Below are positions 8,624 through 18,146 of a stretch of 61,235 bases of DNA, piece by piece. Each line of letters starts with the position of its first letter. Within the stretch, counting starts at the first letter, position 1. The stretch is from Planctomycetota bacterium (GTDB lineage Bacteria; Planctomycetota; UBA11346), in the NCBI GenBank assembly GCA_027859175.1, contig JAQIBG010000084.1:1-61235 (forward strand), given 5' to 3'. The position numbers and the translations under genes are program-made. A model generated the notes under the pieces. That model had not been told where the DNA came from and did not search any database. It worked only from the letters and a program-made list of their open reading frames with translations.

Positions 8624-11206
8624 CTAACGCCCGGTTTCCCCAGTCACAATCACATCGTCGACCTCACTACGCACATCACTGGCGTGCCAGCCCGCAGCCC
8701 GGTAGGCCCGCAGTTCAGCCAGCGCACTCGCGCTGAGCTGCCACTGCGGCGTCTTGGCTTGAGCCAGGGGGCAATCCGGTTCCGAGCGCAGGTCGTATTT
8801 GGCCGGATCTATAAAGTGCGGTGCAAGCCAGCGGCTGCCCTCTGCGGCCACTCGCTGCGACCAGTTCGCATAATCTACCGTCGCGCACACTGGTGGCTTG
8901 CTGCGCCAGTTGTCGTAGTAGCTCTTGCGAATGCCAAACGCATCGTCGCGCGACGCATACCACAGCGTGCCCACATCTTTGACGCCTTGATTCACATAAG
9001 TCTCAAACCAATCCGGATTGCCGTGACCCTGATAGAACACATAGGGTGACCAGCCAGCATCGTAGACACCGTTATGGCTATTGGTGCCGCGCGAATCGCT
9101 GGGTTGATCCCAGCTTACAATCGCGCAATCGCGCAACTCCAAACGATCGAGTTTGTAGGACCTTGGCAAACGATCGAGCCCGGCCACGGCAAAGTTCCAG
9201 CTATCGACCTCGCGATCGCCAGCCTGGAAAGTGAGAAGACCGATAGCAGGAGATCCTGCCATCAGACACCGTTCAAACACCACATCCTCGCCACTCACAA
9301 TCGCAGCCGCAGTTTTGTGATCATCCACGAATACGCTATCGCGCACCAGTACGCCATTCGAGATTTCCCAGTCGAAGCTCATCTTGTTGTCGACACCAAG
9401 CATCTCCTCAACCAACACATCACCACAAGCGACGTCGTACCACAAGCCGGTACCATTATTGCCAATCGCCGTATGCCGGCGCGTAATCATATCGGTAGTA
9501 CGATGAATTTTCACCCCGCCAGACGACCAGCCGCCATCAACGCGCCAGTTATTGAACGCAGCGCGGGTATCCTCCCACAGCACGTTATGAATCGTGCCCA
9601 TGGAGATGCCGCCGTAGCCGCCGTAGTTGGCCTCAACCTTGCGCACGGTTACGTTAGAGAAACTGCGAATGCTCAACTGGTTACTGTTATTATGAATAAA
9701 GCGACAGTTCTCGACCAGCGCATTGCGATTCACGATGGTCTTTCTTGGCTGATACCAGTGCCCCAGCATCACTGCGGCATGCGCTTCAATCCGGCCCGCC
9801 GCGGCCCTAAAATCTAGATTCCGCAACACCACCTCGCCCTTGCGGTGCACCCACAGGTGATAGCGACGCACCGCCACCTCCACCGAGGCGGTAGCGGGGT
9901 CAACGCCCGGAGCCGGCTTCCACACCAGCTTGTCACCATTCTCTGGACGCTCGAACACACCAAACGAGCCGGCCGGCAATTGCGCCGGGTCGGTGGCGCC
10001 GAGGTAGGTATAGGTGCCATATTTTCCAACATTCTGCGGCACGCCCGGGAATGCATCGGTCACCCCATCGGGATCTACTGCCTTGAAGCGATACAGCTCC
10101 ATCAGCACCTGCCGCTGCGGAACACCATCAACGAACATCAATTCAGACCGATGCTCATAGGGCTGCTTTGGGTTGTGTTGTTTCCAGCCACCCGGGTTGA
10201 AACCAAAGTCGTGCGGCCAATCGTGCTCATACCACACGGCGCCATCGGCTCCGCTTACTTTGCGCCAGTCGCTGAACTGATCAGTGCCAGTTATCGTCAC
10301 GGCGCCTGGCGCAGCGCCCTCAATAACCAGCAGGGTCTGCTTGGCCTTGCCGCCAATATCGTCACCCCTGATCACCCATTCGCCTTCACGATAGAGCCCG
10401 GCCGCAATACTGATTTTGGTTGGCACACCATCCTTCAGCAACTGCTTCGCCCGCTCAATACCCGCGGTGATGCTGCGAAAGGGTGTCGCGGCGCTGCCGT
10501 CGCCCTCGGCCACGGCAGCTTGGTCCACATGAAGCACAGCCTGAACCTGCGACTCATTGATCTGTGCGCCCGTGACACGACTCCAGTCAAGACTCGCTAC
10601 GCGACTGGGCAGATCTCGCTGCAGCGCGCGGGCACTGCGCCCGGTGCTTGTGCCGCCTGTCACCACAACCTGCACATCGGCGAAATCGGCGCTGCCAGAC
10701 TTGGCTTTTGACCCAAGGGTACAGCGCACGGTCTGGGCCCCGGCCGGCACCGCATAGGCTCGCTCAACCACCTCCCAGCCCGTGGTGTTGGTCGGCAGCC
10801 AGATCGACCGTTTCCAGTCGTCGAGCGGTTTGCCAGCAGCGTCAAAGAACGCCAACTCCGCACCCGGCACCTGCCAGGGCTTGTCGCCAGGCACAATGTC
10901 GGCGCGGCGCGACTGCAGGCGCAGGGTCAGCTCCTGCCACCCCTTATCGAGGATGCGTTCAACCATGATCTGGCCATGCGGCTCGGCAATGCGGACAAAG
11001 CTGGTGTCACCCTCAGCCATCACCGTGAAGCGATCCCGCATCCAGGCCTGCTCCGGATCCGCTGCCGCCCAACCAGCCGGACGGCCTTGATCCTGGTCGT
11101 GACTGCTGAACTGCCCTTCGGGCAGCACATTCTCGGCCGCTGGAAGGGTAAAGGCACAGCCGAGCGTCAGCAGCAGGCCAGTGAGAGCGGTTCGTACGAT
11201 TTGCAT
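8624..11206 (-). CDS. Secreted right-handed parallel beta-helix protein
   Basis: 860 residues with a Sec signal peptide (MQIVRTALTGLLLTLGCAFTL, then PAAEN). After a 200-residue N-terminal beta domain, possibly carbohydrate-binding, comes the beta-helix entry motif AAVAEGDGSAATPFRSITAG and repeats such as NRNALVENCRFIHNNSNQLSI and SNVTVRKVEANYGGYGG. This fold is typical of polysaccharide lyases and glycosidases (PL1/PL6/GH28 and relatives), but no known catalytic site was recognised. ATG 11206 has AAGGAGA 5-6 bases upstream, better than the longer frame to 11323. It diverges from the GH-A gene, with candidate operators in between. Confidence 0.83.
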   Translation of the reverse strand: MQIVRTALTGLLLTLGCAFTLPAAENVLPEGQFSSHDQDQGRPAGWAAADPEQAWMRDRFTVMAEGDTSFVRIAEPHGQIMVERILDKGWQELTLRLQSRRADIVPGDKPWQVPGAELAFFDAAGKPLDDWKRSIWLPTNTTGWEVVERAYAVPAGAQTVRCTLGSKAKSGSADFADVQVVVTGGTSTGRSARALQRDLPSRVASLDWSRVTGAQINESQVQAVLHVDQAAVAEGDGSAATPFRSITAGIERAKQLLKDGVPTKISIAAGLYREGEWVIRGDDIGGKAKQTLLVIEGAAPGAVTITGTDQFSDWRKVSGADGAVWYEHDWPHDFGFNPGGWKQHNPKQPYEHRSELMFVDGVPQRQVLMELYRFKAVDPDGVTDAFPGVPQNVGKYGTYTYLGATDPAQLPAGSFGVFERPENGDKLVWKPAPGVDPATASVEVAVRRYHLWVHRKGEVVLRNLDFRAAAGRIEAHAAVMLGHWYQPRKTIVNRNALVENCRFIHNNSNQLSIRSFSNVTVRKVEANYGGYGGISMGTIHNVLWEDTRAAFNNWRVDGGWSSGGVKIHRTTDMITRRHTAIGNNGTGLWYDVACGDVLVEEMLGVDNKMSFDWEISNGVLVRDSVFVDDHKTAAAIVSGEDVVFERCLMAGSPAIGLLTFQAGDREVDSWNFAVAGLDRLPRSYKLDRLELRDCAIVSWDQPSDSRGTNSHNGVYDAGWSPYVFYQGHGNPDWFETYVNQGVKDVGTLWYASRDDAFGIRKSYYDNWRSKPPVCATVDYANWSQRVAAEGSRWLAPHFIDPAKYDLRSEPDCPLAQAKTPQWQLSASALAELRAYRAAGWHASDVRSEVDDVIVTGETGR

Positions 11207-11227
11207 GGGTCTCCTTGTGGCGCACAT

Positions 11228-11247
11228 ATTGCACGCGCGTGCAGTAT
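11228..11247. promoter_or_regulatory. Candidate operator: 20-bp palindrome
   Basis: The core GCACGCGCGTGC (11231-11242) is perfectly palindromic, and the flanks TATT/AGTA extend it with one mismatch pair. Location, about 22 bases upstream of the beta-helix start, and symmetry around a central CG fit a LacI/GntR-type operator. The regulator is unknown; a LacI protein is encoded at 45.8-46.8 kb, but a link is only a guess. Confidence 0.45.
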
Positions 11248-11362
11248 GTACTGTGCAGGCATGACCTGCGTTGAGCGGTGCCTGCCACGCTGAGGGATCC
11301 ACCCCGGATGCGGCGCTGCCCATGGTCTGACAAGCACTTATGCTAGAACGGTGACCGCCTTA

Positions 11363-11420
11363 TGGTGGACAAACAAAATACACTCAACGGGATTGTCCAC
11401 CAGTTGTACAATAGCTGTCC
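11363..11420. promoter_or_regulatory. Inverted-repeat control region before the GH-A glycosidase gene
   Basis: TGGTGGACAA (11363-11372) and TTGTCCACCA (11393-11402) form a perfect 10-bp inverted repeat 20 bases apart. It is followed at once by the palindrome TTGTACAA (11404-11411) and a further TGTCCAA. TACAAT (11407-11412) could serve as a -10 element 28 bases before the start codon. The cluster looks like operator half-sites overlapping a promoter, but could also fold in the 5' leader RNA. Confidence 0.4.
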
Positions 11421-11439
11421 AATCTACGGAGTTCCCCCT

Positions 11440-14400
11440 ATGCCCAAGTTCGTCCTTCTCGCCCTGCTTGCCGCCAGCTGTGCCCTGGCCGCAACCGAGC
11501 CTGCCGTCACGGCGCTCGACGCCAAACGCTGGATCGTCCAGCCCGGTGCCACGCTTGACGTCAGTGCAACCGTCACCGGCCAAGCCGGTCAGGCCCTCAT
11601 CGTGCGCGCCGAGCTCAGCACGATCAAGGGTGATGCGGTGTGGGTGCAGGAGCAGACGATCACGCTGGATGCCGCCAAGAAGAAGCTGCGCTTCGCGGTC
11701 GACACCGCCAAACAGGCGCCCGGCGATCACAGCGTGCGCGTGAGCGTGCGCACCGAGCCCGCCGGCAAACCGGTCGCCGCCCGCGAGCGCGCCCTGATGC
11801 TCGCCCTGCCTGGCGACTTGGTCATCCTGTTCGACCAGAAGCCCGAGGCCCAGGGCATCCGCTTTAATGGCACCGGCATCCGCGCCGAGCAGATCACCGT
11901 TGAGGGCGCGCAGACCTGGGTCCACCTGCTGCAGGAAAATTCGCGGCAGGGCGCCGAGGGCTGGTGGCGCTCGATGCTGCTCACCCTCGACAACGAGGCC
12001 TACCGCAATGGCCAGCGACCCATTGCCGACGTCCAAGTGGTCTACCGCCACACCGAAGACGCGCCGGTTGAACTGGTGGCCGATACCGCTGAGGGCCCGC
12101 GCACCGTGGCCAAGGGCTGGGGCCGCAATCCCAAGTGGCAGCGCCTGAGCGCCTCACTTGGTGACGCCCGTTTCGCCGCCCCCGACCTCGATATCGACCC
12201 GAAGAAGCGCGCCACCGACGGCTGCGACCTGCGCTTCAATATGTGCAATGGCCTGGGCGCGATTCGCTCAGTTCGGATCCACGCGCCCGACGCGCGCAGT
12301 CCGCAAGACTGGAGCCGCTTCCTCAGCGCCGCGTCTTTTAGCTCTGACAAGGGTTGGATCGTGGAGCCAGGCCAGAGCGATGACATCGCCATCACCATCA
12401 CCAATAAGGCCCTCGGCGCCTATAAAGGCCAATTGATCGTTGAGCGCTGCAAAGCCAATGGCGACGTGCTCGAGAAGCGCGAACACCAAGTCACCATCAA
12501 GCCGGGTAGCGATCTGACCCACACCGAAGGCTTTGGCTCCGACCAAGCCACCGGTGAACAACTGCTGCGCTGGCGCCTGGTGCGCAAGGGCAAGCTTGAC
12601 GCCGGCTGGGAACACTCGCGTATGGTCGCCACCGACGATCAGATCTTCATCCTCTTCGAGCGTGAAATTATTGCGCGCGGCATCGAACTGGCCCCGGATC
12701 AAAATAATATCCGCGCCACCACCGTCACCACTCACGGCCTCGAGCGCAGCATGTGGACGGCTACCCATGGATCGGCCGAGGTGGGTTGGTGGAACAGCGT
12801 CAAGATGAACGTCACCGACGAGCGCTTCAACAATGGCGCGATGCCGGTTGCTGATATTGCCATGATGTTCCGCCAGGTATCCGACGCTCCGGTCAGCATC
12901 AGCGCCGACACCGCCAAGGGCGGCGGCCAGGTTGGTAATAGCTGGGGTGGCCGCGGCCCCAATTACGCACCCGACCCCCCAATCAAAGCGGTCACGGCGC
13001 ACCTCGATGACGCCGTATTCGGCCGCACCGAGCACACCGGCAAACCCGACCAACTGCTGACCAACGGCTATGACCTGCGCTACAACAGCTGCAGTTCGCC
13101 GGCCCTGATCCGCAGCGCGATTGTCACCGGTTACGCCCGCACCAAGGGCGTCGACTGGGCCCGCATGCTGCGCAAGTTGGGTGAAGACCTTGGCAAAGAC
13201 CGCTACGTGTTTACGCCCGGCGAAACCATCCAAGCCCAGATCAAGGTTGCCAATCGCGCCGCCATCGCCTGGACCGGCACCACCAAGGTCAGCCTCAGCA
13301 CTGATCTCGACAAAGTCCTGTGGAGCAAAGACCTCCCGACCGAACTCGCCGCGAATAGCGAAGACGGCATCCTCATTCCGATCGACACCGCAGACTTCCC
13401 CCACGGCGTCTACGTGTTGCGCGTCAACCTGGGCGGCCACATCGAAACCAAAACCTTCTTCGCCGTCAGCGACAACACGCCGCTGCCCAAGGCCGCCGAG
13501 GGTGAATTCTTGTTCGGCATGGACATGGGCAGCAGCAGCCCGCTCCAACTCGACTGGGCCGACTACATGGGCGTTGACATGTTCCGCAACTGTGGCCGTC
13601 AGGGTCGCAGCCTGGATGCCCTCACCACCGCAATCACCGCGCTCAAGGAACGCGGCTTCCGCGGCCACCTGATGTGGGATCCGCCGTGGCACCCCGACGC
13701 CACCAAGCGCGCCGAAATGATTCGCGATCACGTCGCCCGCATGGGAGCCGTGGCCGAAACCCATGGCGACTTTCTGCACTGGTACGAACTCGGTAACGAG
13801 CCCGACCTACCGTTCTTCTACGCCGGGCCGATTGACGCCTACATGGAAGGCTACGTTCCACTGTACGACGTCATCAAATCGAAAGATCCCACAGCCGTGG
13901 TGATGAACGGCGGCCTGTGCTTCCACGGGAAAGCCGGCTGGGACCGCGCCCACGAACTGATCCGCAAGATGCCCAAAGATAAGATCGACGCCTGGGCCTA
14001 CCACGGCCACGGCCCCGGCGCCCAGGCCGAACGCAACGCTTGGAACCGGCAACACAAGGCCGTGAGCGCGGTTGGGCTTGATGGTATCGATTATGTCGAA
14101 ACCGAATCTGGCGTCACCGGCAACGATGCCACTACCCTCCGCGGCCAGGCCCGCACCATCGTCCAGAAGCTCGTGTTTGCGCAATCCAAGCAGATGCCCG
14201 TGTTCTTCTGGTTCACCTTCGGCACCGGCACCGACGGCCGCTTTGCCTGGGGCATCTGCGAGAATGGTCGCGAGCCGCGCCCGGCGGTGTTGGCCCACCG
14301 CGCGATGGTGCAACGCCTGCGCGGCCTGCATTACTACGGCGCGCTCGACCTGCAGGCCGATCAAGCCGAGGCCCACCTATTTGCTGCCGACGACGGCCGG

Positions 14401-15846
14401 CGGGTGCTGGTGTCGTGGAGCCCACGCGGCGAACTGTCGCGCACCATCGCGGTTGGTCCCGGCATCAGTGATCTCACTGCGCACGACCTGTTCGGCAATC
14501 CGATCGCCATCGCCGAAGCCGCCCCCGGCTTGGTACCGGTGGCGATGAACGCCGATCCGGTGTGGGTCAGCTGGACCACCAGCGACGCTGCGTTCGAGGT
14601 CAGCGTGCCCCCAGCACCGATCGTGCTTCCGGCACGCCTCGCTGTAGTGCCGGGTCGCGAGGCCCACCTACCCACCACCCTGCGCAACACCACGGCGGGT
14701 GACATCACGGCTACGCTGAGCCTCACCACCACCGGTGAAACCCCGCTGCGCATCGCCGAAGCCAAGCAAGACGTGGTGGTGGCAGCCAACACAAGCAATG
14801 AGCTGACCGTGAAGATCCCGGTGGCCGACGTCGAGGCCAGCATCTGGCCGCGCCAATGGACGGTGTTCGCACCCATCAAGGGCTCGATAGATGCCAGCAC
14901 CTACACCAGCATCCCGAGCGTATTGAGCGTCAATAACATGGAGTATCCAGCCGCTTTCAGCAGCGACACTGGCCACGGTCTCGACATCGCCGCCGTTGCC
15001 GGTGGCCATGCCGAGAAGAAACAGGCCCTGTGTTTCGCCAGCATCGAACTCGACGCGCCACGCAGCATCGAAGTAGGCGCCAGCGCCGACTGGTGGATGC
15101 AGTGGTTTGTCAACGGCACCGAGGTGTACTCGACCATGAGCACCGGCAACCGGGGTGGCAAAGATCTCACGCGCCACACCTTCACCGTCGATCTCAAGGC
15201 CGGCACCAATATTATTGCGGTGCGCGTGCTGTCTGGCTCCGATGGCTGGAAACTGTTTAGCACGGGTCCGCAAGGTCTGGAAAGTGAGCGCCGGGCCAAG
15301 CGCGGCGAGCGCGATGCGCTGCGGGTAGAACTGCATGTTGGCGCCAACATGTTGGCGCGCGAAGACATCCCGGTCACCGTGCTCACGCCGGTTGATCAAG
15401 GCAGCACCGAACACAGCCACTTGACGGCACCCGATGGCCTGCTGGGCAATGTTGACAACCTGTTCATGGCGCAACCCGAACAGAGTCGCTGGTACCACGG
15501 CGACAAGGATCTGTCAGGCCGCTACTTTGTGCGCGACACCGGCACCGAGTTGGCTGTGATCGTGGCCGTGCGCGACGACACCGCCAAGCCCGGCGACCGC
15601 ACCATCGTGCACCTCGCCACCGGCGCCGACCTGGCCACACGGCACGAGTTCACGCCAAACGGCCAACGCGATGCCGCAAGCGGCCTCACCTGGTACGAAG
15701 CACGCATCCCACGCGCCACCATCGGCGCCGACCGCTTCGCGCTGCGCATCGTAGTGGAAGACGACGACTGGGGCGAACTCAAGCAGCGCGCCACCAGCAG
15801 CGCCGAAGATGAGCCAGAAACCTGGCTGCAAAGCTGGCTGCGGTAA
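11440..15846 (+). CDS. Large secreted clan GH-A glycoside hydrolase with duplicated N-terminal beta domains
   Basis: 1468 residues with a signal peptide (MPKFVLLALLAASCALA). Two homologous units of about 230 residues start near 128 (VILFDQKPEAQGIRF) and 404 (IFILFEREIIARGIEL), each with a WW(R/N)S element followed by a PVADI-type strand. A TIM barrel begins near 690 (LFGMDMGSSSPLQLDWADYM). The acid/base is probably E787 in YELGNEPD and the nucleophile E889 in YVETESG, as in clan GH-A. The last 450 residues hold beta-sandwich modules that look carbohydrate-binding. ATG 11440 follows GGAG by 8 bases. The exact GH family and substrate are not recognisable. It diverges from the beta-helix gene and ends at a strong hairpin. 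Confidence 0.85.
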   Translation: MPKFVLLALLAASCALAATEPAVTALDAKRWIVQPGATLDVSATVTGQAGQALIVRAELSTIKGDAVWVQEQTITLDAAKKKLRFAVDTAKQAPGDHSVRVSVRTEPAGKPVAARERALMLALPGDLVILFDQKPEAQGIRFNGTGIRAEQITVEGAQTWVHLLQENSRQGAEGWWRSMLLTLDNEAYRNGQRPIADVQVVYRHTEDAPVELVADTAEGPRTVAKGWGRNPKWQRLSASLGDARFAAPDLDIDPKKRATDGCDLRFNMCNGLGAIRSVRIHAPDARSPQDWSRFLSAASFSSDKGWIVEPGQSDDIAITITNKALGAYKGQLIVERCKANGDVLEKREHQVTIKPGSDLTHTEGFGSDQATGEQLLRWRLVRKGKLDAGWEHSRMVATDDQIFILFEREIIARGIELAPDQNNIRATTVTTHGLERSMWTATHGSAEVGWWNSVKMNVTDERFNNGAMPVADIAMMFRQVSDAPVSISADTAKGGGQVGNSWGGRGPNYAPDPPIKAVTAHLDDAVFGRTEHTGKPDQLLTNGYDLRYNSCSSPALIRSAIVTGYARTKGVDWARMLRKLGEDLGKDRYVFTPGETIQAQIKVANRAAIAWTGTTKVSLSTDLDKVLWSKDLPTELAANSEDGILIPIDTADFPHGVYVLRVNLGGHIETKTFFAVSDNTPLPKAAEGEFLFGMDMGSSSPLQLDWADYMGVDMFRNCGRQGRSLDALTTAITALKERGFRGHLMWDPPWHPDATKRAEMIRDHVARMGAVAETHGDFLHWYELGNEPDLPFFYAGPIDAYMEGYVPLYDVIKSKDPTAVVMNGGLCFHGKAGWDRAHELIRKMPKDKIDAWAYHGHGPGAQAERNAWNRQHKAVSAVGLDGIDYVETESGVTGNDATTLRGQARTIVQKLVFAQSKQMPVFFWFTFGTGTDGRFAWGICENGREPRPAVLAHRAMVQRLRGLHYYGALDLQADQAEAHLFAADDGRRVLVSWSPRGELSRTIAVGPGISDLTAHDLFGNPIAIAEAAPGLVPVAMNADPVWVSWTTSDAAFEVSVPPAPIVLPARLAVVPGREAHLPTTLRNTTAGDITATLSLTTTGETPLRIAEAKQDVVVAANTSNELTVKIPVADVEASIWPRQWTVFAPIKGSIDASTYTSIPSVLSVNNMEYPAAFSSDTGHGLDIAAVAGGHAEKKQALCFASIELDAPRSIEVGASADWWMQWFVNGTEVYSTMSTGNRGGKDLTRHTFTVDLKAGTNIIAVRVLSGSDGWKLFSTGPQGLESERRAKRGERDALRVELHVGANMLAREDIPVTVLTPVDQGSTEHSHLTAPDGLLGNVDNLFMAQPEQSRWYHGDKDLSGRYFVRDTGTELAVIVAVRDDTAKPGDRTIVHLATGADLATRHEFTPNGQRDAASGLTWYEARIPRATIGADRFALRIVVEDDDWGELKQRATSSAEDEPETWLQSWLR

Positions 15847-15883
15847 GGCGAGCACATCACGGGCGCGCCCACCTGCGCCCGCC

Positions 15884-15922
15884 AACACAAAGGGCTCCGC
15901 ACCACGCGGAGCCCTTTGTGTT
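15884..15922 (+). terminator. Strong terminator hairpin after the GH-A gene
   Basis: A perfect 17-bp stem (AACACAAAGGGCTCCGC, 15884-15900, against 15906-15922) with the 5-base loop ACCAC, 38 bases past the stop. The 3' arm ends TTTGTGTTTGG, a weak U-rich tail. Confidence 0.8.
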
Positions 15923-16036
15923 TGGTGACGACTCGCGTGCTGAGGCAGGCACATCTTACCATCCAAGACATAACGGCCTCTCACTGGCGAGGATGTTCCA
16001 AATTTCTATGCGATACTGGAGCAATAGGAGCCGCTC

Positions 16037-17137
16037 ATGCCCCAGGCACCCACTTACGACCTGCCCGCCCTTGATGACTTTGCCGCTACCTGCCAGCGCT
16101 TTGAGGCGTGGTGGAACTGCGAGGTCACCGATCGGCCGCCGGTTACGCTCTACACCTGTGATCAGCCAGCGCGGCCACCGGGCCCGGCAGCGCCGACCTA
16201 CGCAGATCACCGCGCGCGCTGGTTTGACATCGAGCAGCGCCTGGCTGCGCACGCCCACGCGGTTTCCCATACGCGCTATGTCGGCGACACCGTCCCCACT
16301 TTTATGCCCAACCTTGGCCCCGAAGTGGTGGCCACCTGCTACGGCGCCGAGCTGACCTTCACTGATTCCACCTCTTGGGCCGAGCCCTGCTGCGCTTCGG
16401 CGGCCGAGGTCTGCCAACGCCAACTCAGCCGCGATGGCGCGTACTGGCAATGGATTTTGAACGCCACCAAACGCTCGCTCGAATTGGGCGCCGGCAAGTG
16501 GCTGACCGCCGGCACCGACCTGCACACCAGTGGTGACCTGATTGCCGCACTACGCGACCCACAAGAAATTTTGCTTGAGATGGCGCTCGATGACGCCGCT
16601 GTCGACACCGCCATGCACCATCTGGCGGGCATCTTCGAACCGCTGTATCGCGATCAGGCCGATCCGATCCGCGCGATTGGCCAGCCGATGCTGTCGTGGA
16701 CCAACTGCCTGTGCGATGGCTTTGGCGGCGTGGTTCAATGCGATCTGATCTGCATGCTGTCGCCCGCACACTTCCAGCGCTTCATCTTGCCGCTGCTGCA
16801 AGAAGAGATGGCCTTCCTCGACCGTAGCCTGTTTCATCTCGACGGCCCGGGCGCGCTGCGGCATCTCGATGACTTCATCGCCTGCGATGATTTGGACGCG
16901 ATTCAGTGGGTTTACGGCGCCGGTGGCGGCAAGGCCAGCGATTGGACCGAGGTTTACCAACGCATTCAGGCCGGGGGCAAGGCCATGCACATTGTGTGCG
17001 CCGATCTCAACGACGCGCGTGGCGTGATGCAAGCCATCGGCCCCGCTGGCGCCTGGTTTGAAATCCACGGCAGCTACCCCATGGCCGAAGTCGACGCCTT
17101 CCTTAAAGAAGTGACCGAGTGGCGGGCGCCGCGTTAA
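16037..17137 (+). CDS. Uroporphyrinogen decarboxylase-like (UROD/MtaA superfamily) protein
   Basis: 366 residues with a UROD-type barrel; landmarks are FMPNLGPEVVATCYG, the central WTNCLCDGFGGVVQCDLICML, LFHLDGPGALRHLD and the late IQWVYGAGGG. This is the divergent branch abundant in PVC genomes near sugar and methyl-transfer genes. It is not the heme enzyme HemE, whose N-terminal signature is absent. Members related to MtaA/CmuA move methyl groups to cobalamin or coenzyme M; the substrate here is unknown. AGGAG lies about 8 bases before ATG 16037. Single gene between two hairpins. Confidence 0.82.
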   Translation: MPQAPTYDLPALDDFAATCQRFEAWWNCEVTDRPPVTLYTCDQPARPPGPAAPTYADHRARWFDIEQRLAAHAHAVSHTRYVGDTVPTFMPNLGPEVVATCYGAELTFTDSTSWAEPCCASAAEVCQRQLSRDGAYWQWILNATKRSLELGAGKWLTAGTDLHTSGDLIAALRDPQEILLEMALDDAAVDTAMHHLAGIFEPLYRDQADPIRAIGQPMLSWTNCLCDGFGGVVQCDLICMLSPAHFQRFILPLLQEEMAFLDRSLFHLDGPGALRHLDDFIACDDLDAIQWVYGAGGGKASDWTEVYQRIQAGGKAMHIVCADLNDARGVMQAIGPAGAWFEIHGSYPMAEVDAFLKEVTEWRAPR

Positions 17138-17165
17138 TCCCCGCTTCGCACTTCGCCTCAAAACG

Positions 17166-17197
17166 ATGGACCTCGGCGTTGACGCGCCGAGGTCCAT
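17166..17197. terminator. Bidirectional terminator hairpin
   Basis: ATGGACCTCGGCG (17166-17178) pairs perfectly with CGCCGAGGTCCAT (17185-17197) around the loop TTGACG, followed by TAATTATT. It lies between the convergent UROD-like gene (stop 17137) and prepilin gene (stop 17247), and can serve both. Confidence 0.75.
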
Positions 17198-17246
17198 TAA
17201 TTATTGATACCATGGAGGCCGTTGAAGGCCGTGGCGCAAGCGCTCG

Positions 17247-17984
17247 TTACGGCGTGCTGCCCGGATCGGCTATGCCATACCACAGCACCATGGGCTTCAC
17301 CGCCGCCACGTGCATATCGCAGTAGAGAGCGTTGCTGCCACTGCCGTGGCGATCGGGCTCAGTGTAGGTATAGGTATCACCGTTTTTATCGAATTCACCA
17401 GGCTCACTGTACTTGGCGTTGGCAAACCAGTTGCGGCTCTCACCCACCAAAACGCGCTGGGTTTGCCGAGTCAGCTCGTCTTGATGCAGGATGCGCCACT
17501 GGAAGCCCTGCTCGATGCCATCGAAGGGGTCGTCGTTAACCCAGGCATCGGGCCGGGTCAGGTACAAGCTGCGGCCATAGCCGGTGTAGCCCGCATTGAG
17601 ATTCCACTTGTTGTTGCCGCCCACCCCGGCGCCCTGCCATTCGGGGCAACCCCACAACACACCACGCTTGACCGTGTCGCCAAACTGACTGCTTTCGATC
17701 TCCACATAGGCCTGGATCAGGTCGTGCCAATGCACGCCATAGGGGTAGCTGGCCGGGTCGTGGTCAGTCCACGTGGTCGGCACTTTGCCTGGCACCATCT
17801 GGCCGTCGTAGTCGCTGACATAACCCTGGATTGCCATGCCGGCCTGGCGCAGATTGGACAGGCACTGCGTTTTGCGCGCCGCACTCCGGGCCAAACCAAT
17901 CGCCGGCAGCAGCAGGGCAGCCAGCACCGCGATAATGGAAATCACCACCAGGAGTTCGATCAGGGTAAAGCCACGACGTTGCAT
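17247..17984 (-). CDS. Type IV prepilin-like protein with H-X9-D tail (DUF1559-like)
   Basis: 245 residues. A short basic leader MQRRG is followed by [20 protein letters not shown], the prepilin peptidase site (G/F) with E at +5 of the mature protein, then a 20-residue hydrophobic helix. The C terminus has [15 protein letters not shown], the H-X9-DG motif with DM instead of DG. These pseudopilin-like proteins are greatly expanded in Planctomycetota, Lentisphaerota and Verrucomicrobiota, probably as surface or secretion-related proteins. ATG 17984 has GGAGGT upstream; the longer frame to 18035 is rejected. Paired TTGCGCAA palindromes sit upstream. Confidence 0.92.
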   Translation of the reverse strand: MQRRGFTLIELLVVISIIAVLAALLLPAIGLARSAARKTQCLSNLRQAGMAIQGYVSDYDGQMVPGKVPTTWTDHDPASYPYGVHWHDLIQAYVEIESSQFGDTVKRGVLWGCPEWQGAGVGGNNKWNLNAGYTGYGRSLYLTRPDAWVNDDPFDGIEQGFQWRILHQDELTRQTQRVLVGESRNWFANAKYSEPGEFDKNGDTYTYTEPDRHGSGSNALYCDMHVAAVKPMVLWYGIADPGSTP

Positions 17985-18067
17985 CTGGGCACCTCCAGAA
18001 GCCATTGTAGCGCAGGCCATCGTTGCGGCCCACATCCTTTGTAAGTGATGTTACCACAAGGACCCGA

Positions 18068-18126
18068 GCGCAACGTTGCGCAACGCGGGGGCTCACACCC
18101 GCCGCTTTTGCGAAACCGTTGCGCAA
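18068..18126. promoter_or_regulatory. Paired TTGCGCAA palindromes upstream of the prepilin gene
   Basis: Two overlapping palindromes, GCGCAACGTTGCGC (18068-18081) and CGTTGCGCAACG (18074-18085), and a second TTGCGCAA at 18119-18126, 43 bases (about four helical turns) from the first. Symmetric sites with central GC are typical of LacI-family operators. They lie 85-140 bases upstream of the prepilin start and just after the nadC stop. Confidence 0.45.
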
Positions 18127-18146
18127 GCCTGGGCGGCGCCCCCGAC

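Noticed and set aside
12268..13779. 503-residue minus-strand open frame inside the GH-A gene
   Set aside because: Antisense of a GC-rich gene with clear catalytic motifs; the product matches no domain and has no start signals.
16037..17137. HemE (heme uroporphyrinogen decarboxylase)
   Set aside because: N-terminal HemE signature absent, low similarity and glycan-type context; it belongs to the divergent UROD-like branch.
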